DNA of 64,000 bases from Catenulispora sp. EB89 (GCF_041261445.1 NZ_JBGCCU010000020.1:124001-188000), one strand, 5' to 3'; counted from the first letter of the stretch, positions 41,993 to 50,369 are shown. The notes: generated from the sequence alone by a model not told the origin. Program-made: numbers and translations.

Positions 41993-42897
41993 TCGAATTC
42001 AGTGGCGATGTGCCCGGCCTGGTGGATCCGGTGGCGATCTGCGCGTTCGAGGGGTGGAACGACGCCGGGGAGGCGGCTTCCAACGCGGTGAAGCACCTGG
42101 CCGAGGCCTATGCCGGGGGCGGGCGGGTGTTCGCGGCGTTGGACGGGGAGGACTACTACGACTACCAGGTGCATCGGCCGATAGTGGCTTCGGTGGAGGA
42201 TCGGCGGCAGGTGGTCTGGCCGACGACGCGGTTCTCCGTCGTGCGGGCGCCGGCGCGGCTGCTGCCCGGGGACGCTCATGAGGAGCCGCGGGATCTGGTG
42301 CTGGTGCACGGTGTGGAGCCGAACATGCGCTGGCGGTCGTTCTGCGAGGAGATCCTGGGGCTGGCGCGGGATCTGGGGGTGGGGCAGGTCATCACGCTGG
42401 GCGCGTACCTGGCCGACGTGCCGCACACCCGGGCCACGCCGGTGACCGGGACCAGCTCGGACGAGGCGTACCAGGCGTTGTTCGACGTGGAGCCGCCGAC
42501 GTACGAGGGCCCGGTGGGGATCACCGGGGTGTTCCAGGAGGCGTGCCACTTCGCGGGCATCCCGCTGATGTCGTTCTGGGCCGCGGTGCCGCACTACGTG
42601 GCGCATCCGCCGGTGCCGAAGGCGACGTTGGCGCTGCTGCGGCGGCTGGAAGACGTGCTCGACCTGTCGGTGCCGACCAAGCGGCTGGCCGAGGAGGCGC
42701 AGTCATGGGAGGCCGGCGTGGACGAGCTGGCGGAGAACGACGCCGAGGTCGGGGAGTACGTGCGGACGTTGGAGGAGCAGCGGGACAACGAGGACGCCGC
42801 CGATCTGCCGGAAGCCAGCGGCGAGGCGATCGCGCGGGAGTTCGAGCGGTATCTGCGACGGCAGGAGCGGCGGCGGGGGTCGTCGGAGGAGGGGTAG
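41989..42897 (+). CDS. PAC2-family protein
   Basis: 302 aa. PAC2 (proteasome assembly chaperone-like) core about 10-215: VAICAFEGWNDAGEAASNAV, LVLVHGVEPNMRWRSFCEEI, ITLGAYLADVPHTRATPVTG and GITGVFQEACHFAGIPLMSFW. C-terminal helical region is acidic (VGEYVRTLEEQRDNED). ATG overlaps the stop of the short upstream ORF. Close relatives are widespread in actinobacteria near mshC, as here; one Streptomyces relative (ParJ) has, to my knowledge, been tied to ParA, but no role is assigned here. Confidence 0.85.
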   Translation: MIEFSGDVPGLVDPVAICAFEGWNDAGEAASNAVKHLAEAYAGGGRVFAALDGEDYYDYQVHRPIVASVEDRRQVVWPTTRFSVVRAPARLLPGDAHEEPRDLVLVHGVEPNMRWRSFCEEILGLARDLGVGQVITLGAYLADVPHTRATPVTGTSSDEAYQALFDVEPPTYEGPVGITGVFQEACHFAGIPLMSFWAAVPHYVAHPPVPKATLALLRRLEDVLDLSVPTKRLAEEAQSWEAGVDELAENDAEVGEYVRTLEEQRDNEDAADLPEASGEAIAREFERYLRRQERRRGSSEEG

Positions 42898-42999
42898 GGC
42901 CTGTTCGGCGGCCAGCGGGAAACCGAGCTGGGGCCGCCGGGCTGCTGGGCTGAAAGACCGCTGGACTGATGGACTGCTGGACTGAAGGCCGTGCGCGCT

Positions 43000-43075
43000 G
43001 CGGCCGGCTCGCGAGGGATCCGGAACGTTCGGAACGTTCGAATCATCCGGATCGTTCGGATCGCGAGCCGGCCGC
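43000..43075. terminator. Bidirectional terminator-like inverted repeat with repetitive 46-nt loop
   Basis: GCGGCCGGCTCGCGA and TCGCGAGCCGGCCGC are perfect 15-bp complements flanking a 46-nt loop made of CGGAACGTT and CCGGATCGTT repeats. It lies between the convergent PAC2 and HxlR genes. Just upstream (42960-42986) are tandem GGACTG repeats. Confidence 0.65.
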
Positions 43076-43098
43076 GGCACGCTTTCGTCTGAGGTACC

Positions 43099-43971
43099 TC
43101 AGAATCCTGCGATGAGGCGCAGCGCCTCGTCGACGGAGGCCGCCGGGTCCGGGACGGGGTAAAGCGTGCCGCGGATGGTGCGCGACGCGTCGACGATGAG
43201 CGTCGCGCGCTTGAGGCGGTCGGCGCCGGCGGCCCGGAACGTGGGCAGGCGGAGGGCGGCGGCGAGATCGAGCGCCTGGTCGGACAGCAGCGGGAACGGC
43301 AGGTTCTCCGCTTCGGCGAACCGGGCCAGTTGCTCGGGACGCTGCGTGCAGACCCCGATGACGGCGGCGTCGGCCGCGACGAAGTCCGGCAGGCGGTCGC
43401 GGAAGGTGCGGGCTTCGAGCGTGCAGCCGGGGCCGCCGGGGACGTCGGACCAGCCGGGAGCCAGGCCGGGCTCGACGGACGGCGAGCCGGGGAAGGTGTA
43501 CAGGACCGTCCACTTGGCGCCGGCGGACACCGGATCGGTCGGCGTGCCGTCGCCGGCCGGGAGTGTCAGCGCCGGAATACCGGCGCCGACCAGCGCCCGG
43601 ACCCGGCGCGCCTCGGCGGAGGCGGGTTCGGAGGTGCCGGTGAGTGTCCCGTCGCCCATCACGTGTTGCGCACCCCAGTTCTGCAGCGCGATCAGCACCG
43701 GGAGCAGCCCGCGCCCGGCGTCGGTGAGGTGGTACTCGAAGCGCGGCGGGCGATCAGAGTACTGACGCCGCTCCAGGACGCCGCGCTCGACGAGCATCGC
43801 CAGCCGCTCGGTGAGCACCTTGCGGCTGACGCCGAGCTCGTCGGCGAGGTCGGAGAAGCGGGTGACGCCGCCGGCGACATCGCGCACGACGAGGAGCGTC
43901 CACCAGTCGCCGACGACGTCGAGCGCCTGCGCGATGGAGCAGTCGGTGTCCGCGATGCGGGTGTACTTCAC
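43099..43971 (-). CDS. HxlR regulator fused to a 1-Cys peroxiredoxin-like domain
   Basis: 290 aa. Residues about 10-105 are a HxlR/MarR-like winged helix with the conserved Cys (DTDCSIAQALDVVGDWWTLL). Residues about 130-290 are an AhpC/TSA-PrxQ-like thioredoxin fold: WTVLYTFPG, the peroxidatic-type Cys in GGPGCTLEARTF, AAVIGVCTQRPEQL, LPFPLLSDQ and a Prx-like tail. The resolving Cys position of PrxQ is Arg here. A redox-responsive regulator is the natural reading. GTG 43971 is leaderless: TATACT (43978-43983, minus strand) ends 6 nt upstream. Divergent from an MFS exporter. Confidence 0.88.
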   Translation of the reverse strand: MKYTRIADTDCSIAQALDVVGDWWTLLVVRDVAGGVTRFSDLADELGVSRKVLTERLAMLVERGVLERRQYSDRPPRFEYHLTDAGRGLLPVLIALQNWGAQHVMGDGTLTGTSEPASAEARRVRALVGAGIPALTLPAGDGTPTDPVSAGAKWTVLYTFPGSPSVEPGLAPGWSDVPGGPGCTLEARTFRDRLPDFVAADAAVIGVCTQRPEQLARFAEAENLPFPLLSDQALDLAAALRLPTFRAAGADRLKRATLIVDASRTIRGTLYPVPDPAASVDEALRLIAGF

Positions 43972-43977
43972 GGGGCC

Positions 43978-44024
43978 AGTATAGTCGATTCACAATGGGA
44001 ACTCAGTCAGTTCACAATGGGAAC
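43978..44024. promoter_or_regulatory. Overlapping divergent -10 boxes and duplicated HxlR operator
   Basis: TATACT on the minus strand (43983-43978, for hxlR) and TATAGT on the plus strand (43980-43985, for the MFS gene) overlap by 4 bp. Two copies of TTCACAATGGGAAC (43989-44002 and 44011-44024) follow at 22-bp spacing, about two helical turns; the second copy is the dyad GTTC-N7-GAAC. They cover the MFS transcription start and the hxlR -35 region. Confidence 0.75.
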
Positions 44025-44045
44025 CAACTCTGGGGAGGGGCACAC

Positions 44046-45572
44046 GTGAGCGCCGACGCGCAGACGGACAGCGAGAACAGCACACGGTCTGCCATCACAC
44101 AGCCGGCCAGCGCACAGCCAGATGGCACGGCCCCGCCGCCGGACAGGGCACACGCAGGCGACACGGCCGCAGCACCGCAGGCCAGCGCGCCACCGGATCA
44201 CGCGAGCGCCGCACCGCAGGCCAACACCCCACCGGATCGCGCAAGCGCCGCACCGCCGCGCAGCACCCCACCGGATCACGCGAGCGCCGCACCGCAGGTC
44301 AGCGCCCCACCGGATCACGCGAGCGCCGCACCGCCGCCCAGCGCGCCACCGGACGCCACCCGCTCCTGGTTCTGGCGCTACTTCGCGGGCTCGACGGTCA
44401 GCCGCGTCGGCACCGCCGTGACCACCGTCGCGCTGCCGCTGACGGCGTTGGCGGCGGCGCACGCGACCAGCTTCGAGGTCGGCGCCGTCGCCGCGGCGGG
44501 ATACGCGGCGTGGGCTGTCGTGGGGTTGCCTGCGGGGGTGCTCGTCGGGCGGCTGCCGTTGCGGGGGACGCAGGTGGCGATGGATCTGGTGCGGGCGCTC
44601 GCTTTGGCTTCGGTGCCGTTGGCGTGGTGGTTCGGTTCGGTGACGGTGACGCAGTTGGTGGTGGTCGCGCTGGTCGTGGGGGTGGCGTCGGTGATCTTCG
44701 ACGTCGGGAACGCCACGATGCTGCCGTTCCTCGTGGACAAGGAGGAGCTCACTGCGCGCAACAGCCTCACCTCGGGGGCCGAGGCGGTGACGACGCTCGC
44801 CGGGCCGTCGTTGGGCGGGGCTTTGGTGCAGGCGGTCGGGGCGGCGGTCGCCATCGTCGTGGACGTCGTCAGTTACCTGATATCAGCGCTCTTGCTGTGG
44901 AACGTGCCGCGGCCGCCGAAGGTCGTCGCCGATCCGGGTGCGGTCCGGGTGACTGTGCGCGCCTCGATTCGGGAGGGTTGGCACTTCCTCATCCGCGAGC
45001 CCGTTCAGCGGGCGAATCTGTGGATCGCGACGTCCATGAACTTCATCTGCGGCGCGTTGATGGCGCTCACGCCGCTGTTCCTGGTGCGCACGCTCGGGTT
45101 GGGTGCCGCGTGGGTCGGGGCGATGATGGCGGCGGAGGGGTTGGGGAGTCTGCTCGGGGCCTCGCTGACGCCGCGGCTGACGCGGCGGATCGGGACCGGG
45201 CGGGCGCTGCTCCTCGCGTCATTGGCGCTGCCGTTCGGCTACGCGTTGATGCCGTTGGCCGGACACGGCTGGGCCGCGGGGGTGTTCGCGCTCGGGAACG
45301 CCGCGTTCGCCGGGACGGTCGTCGTGGCCAGCATCGTCACGCGCACCTACCGGCAGATCGCGACGCCGACCGCGTTGCTGCCGCGGGTGATGGCGACGGT
45401 GCGCTTCGTCTCCTGGGGCGTGATCCCGGTCGGCGCGCTGGCCGCCGGGACCGTCGCGTCCTGGTACGGGCCGCGCGCGGCGTTGTGGTGGACCGCCGCC
45501 GCGACTCTCGCCGTGCCGGCGGTGGTGCTGACCAGTCCGATCCGCGCGCGGCGAGACATCGCTGAGGGGTGA
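44046..45572 (+). CDS. MFS exporter with a repetitive proline-rich N-terminal tail
   Basis: 508 aa from GTG 44046 (GGGGAGGGG upstream). The first 105 residues are a cytoplasmic, disordered Pro/Ala tail with four 13-residue repeats of the SAPPDHASAAPQ type. Twelve helices follow (MFS_3 class): WFWRYFAGSTVSRVGTAVTT, FDVGNATMLPFLV, AGPSLGGALVQAVGAAVAI. It is divergent from the HxlR-peroxiredoxin gene and presumably its target. Substrate unknown; export of a redox-active or electrophilic compound is inferred. Confidence 0.85.
   Translation: MSADAQTDSENSTRSAITQPASAQPDGTAPPPDRAHAGDTAAAPQASAPPDHASAAPQANTPPDRASAAPPRSTPPDHASAAPQVSAPPDHASAAPPPSAPPDATRSWFWRYFAGSTVSRVGTAVTTVALPLTALAAAHATSFEVGAVAAAGYAAWAVVGLPAGVLVGRLPLRGTQVAMDLVRALALASVPLAWWFGSVTVTQLVVVALVVGVASVIFDVGNATMLPFLVDKEELTARNSLTSGAEAVTTLAGPSLGGALVQAVGAAVAIVVDVVSYLISALLLWNVPRPPKVVADPGAVRVTVRASIREGWHFLIREPVQRANLWIATSMNFICGALMALTPLFLVRTLGLGAAWVGAMMAAEGLGSLLGASLTPRLTRRIGTGRALLLASLALPFGYALMPLAGHGWAAGVFALGNAAFAGTVVVASIVTRTYRQIATPTALLPRVMATVRFVSWGVIPVGALAAGTVASWYGPRAALWWTAAATLAVPAVVLTSPIRARRDIAEG
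44181..44336 (+). repeat. Four 39-bp tandem repeats inside the MFS gene
   Basis: Units start at 44181, 44220, 44259 and 44298 and each encodes 13 residues (A/V/R-S/N-A/T-PPD-H/R-ASAAP-Q/P); a partial fifth follows. Copy number is likely to vary between strains. Confidence 0.8.
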
Positions 45573-45594
45573 GGGGAGCCCGAAGGCAAACTGC

Positions 45595-46908
45595 TTAGAG
45601 CGCTACGCCGAGCAGCGCGTCGGTGATCCGGCTGATCTGGCCCGGCGCTGCCATGTTCCGCTCGGCCGAAGCCGAAGCGGAAGCCGACGTGGAAGCCGAA
45701 GCCGACGTGGAATCCGCAGCGTCCGCGGCCTCCTGCCGGGCCACCCACCCGTCGATCACCGCCAGCACCCCCGGCGTGTCGAGGTCGTCGGCGATCCGCT
45801 CGCGCACCGCGGCGAGCACGTCGTCGGCCGGCACGCCGTCCGGCCGCGACACCGCCGCGCGCCAGCGCGCCAGGCGCACCTCGGCGGCGGCCAGGTCGGC
45901 GTCGGTCCACTCCCAGTCGGTGCGGTAGTGGTGCGCCAGCAGTGCCAGGCGGATCGCCATCGGGTCGACGCCGGCGTGCCGGAGCTTGGAGACCAGGACC
46001 AGGTTGCCCTTGGACTTCGACATCTTCTCGCCGTCCAGGCCGACCATGCCGGAATGCACGTAGGTGTGCGCGTAGGGCCGCTCGCCGGTGACCACCTGCG
46101 CCTCCGAGGCGCCCATCTCGTGGTGCGGGAAGGCCAGGTCGCTGCCGCCGCCCTGCAGGTCGATGCCCATGCCCAGGTGCTCCAGGGCGATCGCGGCGCA
46201 CTCGATGTGCCAGCCGGGGCGGCCCGGCTTCAGGCCGGCGGCGCGCGCCGCCTCGCCGGGCTCCCAGGACGGCTCGCCCTCGCGTTCGGCCTGCCAGAGC
46301 AGACAGTCCAGGGCGTTCTTCTTGCCGGGACGGCCCGGGTCGCCGCCGCGCTCGCCGAAGGTGGTGAGCATCTCGGGGGTGTCCAGGTGGGCCACGGAAC
46401 CGAAGGCGGGGTCGGCGTGGACCGAGAAGTAGATGTCGCCGTCGACGTCGTAGGCGGCGCCGCGCTCCAGCAGCTTCACGACCAGGTCCACGACCAGCGG
46501 GATGGACTCCACCGCGCCGACGTAGTGCTGCGGCGGCAGGATGCGCAGCGCGGTCATGTCCTCGCGGAACAGGGCGGTCTCGGACTCGGCCAGGCGGACC
46601 CAGTCCTGGCCGGTGGCCAGGGCGCGCTCCAGCAGCGGGTCGTCGACGTCGGTGACGTTCTGCACGTAGGACACCGGGTGCCCGGCGTCCAGCCACGCCC
46701 GCTGGATCAGGTCGAAGGCCAGGTAGGTGTTGGCGTGTCCCATGTGGGTCGCGTCATAGGGCGTGATGCCGCACACGTAGATGCGGGCCGCCTCGCCGGG
46801 GGCCGCCGCCGGCGTGGGCACCAGGCCCTGCGCGGCGGTGTCGTGGAGCCGGACGGCAGAGCCGTGACCGGGCAGGTCAGGAACCTCGGGGGCGGGCCAT
46901 GCGTGCAT
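45595..46908 (-). CDS. mshC: L-cysteine:1D-myo-inositol 2-amino-2-deoxy-alpha-D-glucopyranoside ligase
   Basis: Mycothiol biosynthesis: ATP-dependent joining of cysteine to GlcN-Ins. 437 aa, somewhat longer than the usual 410-415. Class I synthetase-like core with [20 protein letters not shown] (HIGH motif and zinc Cys), [32 protein letters not shown] (zinc site), [15 protein letters not shown] and [12 protein letters not shown] (KMSKS). [12 protein letters not shown] distinguishes MshC from CysS. The extra length is a Ser/Ala repeat tract ([14 protein letters not shown]) near the C-terminus. ATG 46908 is leaderless: TAGGAT ends 7 nt upstream. Confidence 0.96.
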   Translation of the reverse strand: MHAWPAPEVPDLPGHGSAVRLHDTAAQGLVPTPAAAPGEAARIYVCGITPYDATHMGHANTYLAFDLIQRAWLDAGHPVSYVQNVTDVDDPLLERALATGQDWVRLAESETALFREDMTALRILPPQHYVGAVESIPLVVDLVVKLLERGAAYDVDGDIYFSVHADPAFGSVAHLDTPEMLTTFGERGGDPGRPGKKNALDCLLWQAEREGEPSWEPGEAARAAGLKPGRPGWHIECAAIALEHLGMGIDLQGGGSDLAFPHHEMGASEAQVVTGERPYAHTYVHSGMVGLDGEKMSKSKGNLVLVSKLRHAGVDPMAIRLALLAHHYRTDWEWTDADLAAAEVRLARWRAAVSRPDGVPADDVLAAVRERIADDLDTPGVLAVIDGWVARQEAADAADSTSASASTSASASASAERNMAAPGQISRITDALLGVAL

Positions 46909-46915
46909 GCGGATG

Positions 46916-46921
46916 ATCCTA
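46916..46921 (-). promoter_or_regulatory. Leaderless -10 box TAGGAT of mshC
   Basis: Seven nt before the mshC ATG on the minus strand, no ribosome site between. Confidence 0.65.
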
Positions 46922-47087
46922 TCGGGATCGGCGCGGACGGTGCCGGGTGCGGGTGCGGACGGCGGCACGGAGCCGCAGCCTGCCGCCCTCGGGCAGGGCA
47001 GGCACCAGGGGCAACGGAGCGAAGGGTGGCGTTTGTTCCAGAGGCGGCGGGAGGTCGAGGGACGGACTCGGGGCGTCTCAGCGCGTC

Positions 47088-48044
47088 TCAGCCAACGGTC
47101 TCGCCGGTCTCGCCGGCTCCGCCGGGTCCGACCGTCCCCCGGGTCCAGGCGGTCAGCAGCGGCCGGTATCCGCACCGGCTCCAGAACGGCACGGACAGCG
47201 GATTCGTGGCCGTGTAGTGCAGCAGGACCGCGCCGATGCCCTCGGCGTCGAGCTCGGCGTGGACGTGGCGGACCAGCGCGCTCCCGACGCCGCCGCCCCG
47301 CTCCCCCGCCGTGACGGCTCCGCAGTTCAGGTATGCGGCCGGAGCGACGCGGATCAGGTGCGCGGCCCAGCTGGCGTTCTCCGGCGGCTGGACCACGATC
47401 AGCCCGACCGCCGCCCCGTCCCGCTCGGCGATCCAGGCCCGCTTCTCCTCGCCGCCGACGGCCTGCGCGACCTGCTCGGCCAGGCCGGACGGGGTGGAGG
47501 GCCGGATCGCGACGTAACCGAACTGCGCGTCCCAGCGCAGTTGCTCGAGCCACAGCCGGGTCACGGCTTCAGTGTCCCGGGGCTTGGCGCGCCGGACCAC
47601 GACGCCGGAGCCGGTGTTCCCGGGGAACGACGGCCCGGGTATCGGCTGCCCGGCGAGCCGCACCGCGAGGATCGCCTGCGGCGTGAATCCACGCTCGACC
47701 AAGGCCCGCGACATCTCAGTGTCGCGCGAGGGCCAGGTGATGGTGGCGATGCTGTCCGGGCCCGGCCGGAACTCGTCCTGCTCGGCCCACAGATCCAACA
47801 GCTCGGCGAACGCGCCGGGTCCGTCGACCTTCGGCACCAGCTTGCTCTCGTGGGCCGCGAAGAAGGTGTAGCCCCAGGTGTCCGGATCGCTGTCCACGTT
47901 CCGCACCAGCGCCACGCCGCCGGGGCAGCTCAGTGCCGTATCCCGTTTCCCGGGCGGGGGAAGCGGTTCCGACCGCGCCAACAACGGATCGAATGCCGCA
48001 CGCCGCGCCTGATGTGCCGCGAGCAATTCCGGAGTCTGCTCCAC
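47088..48044 (-). CDS. GNAT-family N-acetyltransferase (two GNAT-like halves)
   Basis: 318 aa from GTG 48044, preceded by GGGAGGGAGGAG. The C-terminal half (about 165-310) is a standard GNAT fold with acetyl-CoA loop [15 protein letters not shown]; the N-terminal half looks like a degenerate second GNAT. MshD, the last mycothiol enzyme, is also a double GNAT, and mshC lies next door, but the sequence does not show clear MshD features, so no specific substrate is assigned. The open frame continues upstream to 48800 only as an antisense shadow of the next gene. Confidence 0.82.
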   Translation of the reverse strand: MEQTPELLAAHQARRAAFDPLLARSEPLPPPGKRDTALSCPGGVALVRNVDSDPDTWGYTFFAAHESKLVPKVDGPGAFAELLDLWAEQDEFRPGPDSIATITWPSRDTEMSRALVERGFTPQAILAVRLAGQPIPGPSFPGNTGSGVVVRRAKPRDTEAVTRLWLEQLRWDAQFGYVAIRPSTPSGLAEQVAQAVGGEEKRAWIAERDGAAVGLIVVQPPENASWAAHLIRVAPAAYLNCGAVTAGERGGGVGSALVRHVHAELDAEGIGAVLLHYTATNPLSVPFWSRCGYRPLLTAWTRGTVGPGGAGETGETVG

Positions 48045-48133
48045 CAAACTCCTCCCTCCCAAGCCGCCAGACACACTAGCGGCCCGCTCGGTTCGGAAGC
48101 AGCGATTCGGAAGCAGCGGCACAGAAGCAGCGG

Positions 48134-48997
48134 TCAGAAAGGCGGCCAGGGCACCGGGCGCCGACGCCCCTCGGGCCCCGGTATCCGGTCGGTCTCCAGC
48201 AGTTCCCTGATGCGCCCCCGGGTCGCGGCGACCTCCTCGGCGTCCAGCAGCCCGGCCAGCCGGCCGCCGAGGCCGCCGGACTCGACGTCCCGGTCCAGCT
48301 TCACCAGCACCTCGCGGACCTCCTCGCCCAGCGGCTCGCTGCTGAAGCCCCACAGCAGGGTGCGCAGTTTGTCGTCGACGTTGAAGGTCAGCCCGTGGTC
48401 GATGCCGTACACGTGCTCCGGCTCGGCGATCCCGACCAGCAGGTGCCCGCCCTTGCGGTCGGCGTTGTTCACCACCGCGTCGAAGGCCGCGATGCGGCGC
48501 AGGCGCTCGTCGGCCTTGTGCGCCAGCACCGCCGGGCGGCCGTCGCCGAGCTCCACCGACAACACCGGGCGCCACTGGGCCGCGGCCTCGTCGGCCGGGT
48601 CGACGTCGAAGTCCTCCGGCAGCAGCGCGAGCAGGTCGTGCTCGTCCTCGTCCGGGGTGTCGATCCACAGCTGGCACATGCCCGGGCCCCAGGGGCCCTC
48701 GCGCATCACCGTCGGCGGCACGATGCGCCAGCCCGTGGCCTGCGACAGCTCGTAGGCGGCGACCTCGCGGGCGGCCAGCGTGCCGTTGGGGAAGTCCCAC
48801 AGCGGGCGCTCGCCGGCCACCGGCTTGTGCACGCAGGTCAGGCTGACGCCGTCCAGGGCCACCGTGCCGTAGAGCGTGGCGTTGGAGGCGTTGGTGAGCC
48901 GGCCGGTGATGGCCAGCTCGCCGCTCGTCAGGACCTGCCGCACCCCGGCCGGATCCAGGTCCTGCTCGGCCGCGGCGTCCGCTCCGGGGGTGCTCAA
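48134..48997 (-). CDS. SCO1664-family protein (PI3/4-kinase-like fold)
   Basis: 287 aa, actinobacterial conserved family of unknown function. The core looks like a PI4K-II/HipA-like kinase: N-terminal NATLYGTVALDG and VHKPVAGERPLWDFP (possible nucleotide Lys), EVAAYELSQATGW, then a catalytic-loop-like FDAVVNNADRKGGHLL and a metal-loop-like YGIDHGLTFN. TTG 48997 overlaps the DUF3090 stop by 4 bp (TTGA), so the genes are coupled. The kinase-like reading is by motif; enzymatic activity is not established to my knowledge. Confidence 0.82.
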   Translation of the reverse strand: MSTPGADAAAEQDLDPAGVRQVLTSGELAITGRLTNASNATLYGTVALDGVSLTCVHKPVAGERPLWDFPNGTLAAREVAAYELSQATGWRIVPPTVMREGPWGPGMCQLWIDTPDEDEHDLLALLPEDFDVDPADEAAAQWRPVLSVELGDGRPAVLAHKADERLRRIAAFDAVVNNADRKGGHLLVGIAEPEHVYGIDHGLTFNVDDKLRTLLWGFSSEPLGEEVREVLVKLDRDVESGGLGGRLAGLLDAEEVAATRGRIRELLETDRIPGPEGRRRPVPWPPF

Positions 48998-49560
48998 GCC
49001 GCGCGCCGCCGGTAGCCGTTGGAGCGCGGACAGACGTGACCCTCGGGGTCCAGCGGCAGCGAGCAGAAGGGGCACGGCGGCCGGCCGGCCGAGACCACGG
49101 CCTTCGCGCGGGAGGTGAACGCCCGCGCCTGCGCGCCGGTGAGCCGGACCACCATGGTCGGCGGGCCGTCGGCCTCCATGTCGCCCAGCGGCGGCTCGCC
49201 CTCGCCCTCCATCGGCGCCATGGCCTCGATCACCACCCGCTGGGTCTCGCCGTCCCAGGCCAGCGCCAGGGCCGCGACCCGGAACTCCTCGAAGACCGGC
49301 TGTTCCAGGGGCTTGTCGTCGGCCAGCTCCAACGGCGCGATCGCCGGGACCGGGGCGGCCCCGCCGGAGCGGCGCACGACCTCGTCCAGCAGGTCGTCCA
49401 GCCGCTCGGCCAACGCCTCGACCTGCTCCTTCTCCAGCGCCACGGAGGTGATCCGGCCGCCGGAGGCCGCCTGCAGGTAGAAGGTGCGGTGCCCGGGGAG
49501 TCCGACGGTGCCGGCGACGAACCGTTCCGGGGGGTCGTAGACGAAGAGTTCCCGTGACAC
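48994..49560 (-). CDS. DUF3090-family protein with C-terminal zinc-ribbon-like motif
   Basis: 188 aa. Starts VSRELFVYDPPERFVAGTVG, includes TFYLQAASGGRITSVALEKEQ and MVVRLTGAQARAFTSRA, and ends with the Cys cluster PPCPFCSLPLDPEGHVCPRS, likely a zinc site. GTG 49560 is preceded by GGAGG, with TAGGCT (49615-49620, minus strand) as -10 of the trio promoter. Family function unknown; it always seems to travel with the SCO1664-like and histidine-phosphatase genes. Confidence 0.9.
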   Translation of the reverse strand: MSRELFVYDPPERFVAGTVGLPGHRTFYLQAASGGRITSVALEKEQVEALAERLDDLLDEVVRRSGGAAPVPAIAPLELADDKPLEQPVFEEFRVAALALAWDGETQRVVIEAMAPMEGEGEPPLGDMEADGPPTMVVRLTGAQARAFTSRAKAVVSAGRPPCPFCSLPLDPEGHVCPRSNGYRRRAA

Positions 49561-49614
49561 CGTGTTTCCTCCTACAAGCTTCGCGCTCAGGCCCTCTCGT
49601 GGGCCCCGCAATCA

Positions 49615-49620
49615 AGCCTA
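49615..49620 (-). promoter_or_regulatory. -10 box TAGGCT upstream of the DUF3090 operon
   Basis: TAGGCTTGA on the minus strand, overlapping the end of the phosphatase gene region; predicts a leader of about 50 nt before GTG 49560. Confidence 0.5.
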
Positions 49621-49625
49621 TGCGT

Positions 49626-50336
49626 TCATGCGTTGTCGGCGCCCGCGCCGCCCCCCACTGCGGCGTCCGCGTCCGCTGTAGGCGAACGCTCGGGGGCCGG
49701 CTTGTAGGGCGCCGGGTCGCCGCCGACGTCGTTCAGGCGCACGACGAACGGCCGCATCTCGGTGTAGCGCACGGCGGTGACCGAGCACGGATCGCAGGTG
49801 ATGCGCTGGAACTGGTCCAGGTGCAGGCCCAGGGCGTCGGCGGCCAAGGCCTTGATGACGTCGCCGTGCGAGAACACCGCCCACACCGCCTCCGGTCCGT
49901 GTTCGGCCGCTATCAGGGTGTTCCATTCCCGCACCGCGGCCGCCGCACGCGCGGACATGTCGGCCATCGACTCGCCCTCGGGCCCGGGGAAGCGCGCGGC
50001 GGAAGGATGCCCCTGCACGACCTTCCACAGCGGTTCCTTGGCCAACTCGGCCAGCGGCCGGCCGGTCCAGTCGCCGTAGCGGCACTCGCCGATCCGCTCG
50101 TCCAGGTGCACCGGCACGCTCTCGCGGCCGGCCAGCACGATGTCGGAGGTCTGCCGGCAGCGCTCGAGCGGGGAGCTCACCACGGCCGACAGCGGCACCT
50201 CGGCCAGCCGCTTGGCCAGCTCGCCGGCTTGCTGTTCGCCGCGCTCGTCCAGGCGCACACCCTTGGTCCAGCCGGCGAGGACGCCGGAGCTGTTGGCCGT
50301 GGTGCGGCCGTGGCGGATCAGGAGTACCAGGGTCAC
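49626..50336 (-). CDS. MSMEG_4193-family histidine phosphatase (phosphoglycerate-mutase-like)
   Basis: 236 aa from GTG 50336, fixed by a leaderless -10 box (TAGGGT, 50344-50349). RHG motif LLIRHGRTTANSSGVLAGWT near the N-terminus, SSPLERCRQTSDI, IGECRYGDWTG and the second His in AVFSHGDVIKALAAD. Ends with a poorly conserved Pro/Ala tail. Most such proteins are phosphatases, not mutases. Together with the kinase-like SCO1664 protein it suggests a phosphorylation/dephosphorylation pair acting on an unknown substrate. Confidence 0.9.
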   Translation of the reverse strand: MTLVLLIRHGRTTANSSGVLAGWTKGVRLDERGEQQAGELAKRLAEVPLSAVVSSPLERCRQTSDIVLAGRESVPVHLDERIGECRYGDWTGRPLAELAKEPLWKVVQGHPSAARFPGPEGESMADMSARAAAAVREWNTLIAAEHGPEAVWAVFSHGDVIKALAADALGLHLDQFQRITCDPCSVTAVRYTEMRPFVVRLNDVGGDPAPYKPAPERSPTADADAAVGGGAGADNA

Positions 50337-50343
50337 AGGGCTC

Positions 50344-50349
50344 ACCCTA
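50344..50349 (-). promoter_or_regulatory. Leaderless -10 box TAGGGT
   Basis: Seven nt before the phosphatase GTG at 50336 on the minus strand. Confidence 0.65.
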
Positions 50350-50369
50350 CGACCTGAGCCGCCTCGGCG

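Noticed and set aside
45595-47553. 652-codon extension upstream of mshC
   Set aside because: Upstream part is antisense to the GNAT gene; the leaderless -10 box and MshC alignment place the start at 46908.
47088-48044. Calling the double-GNAT gene mshD because it follows mshC
   Set aside because: MshD is a double GNAT of similar size, but I could not see MshD-specific residues and mshD is usually elsewhere in actinobacteria.
47088-48800. 570-codon extension upstream of the GNAT gene
   Set aside because: The extra residues lie out of frame over the SCO1664-like gene; a strong SD marks GTG 48044.
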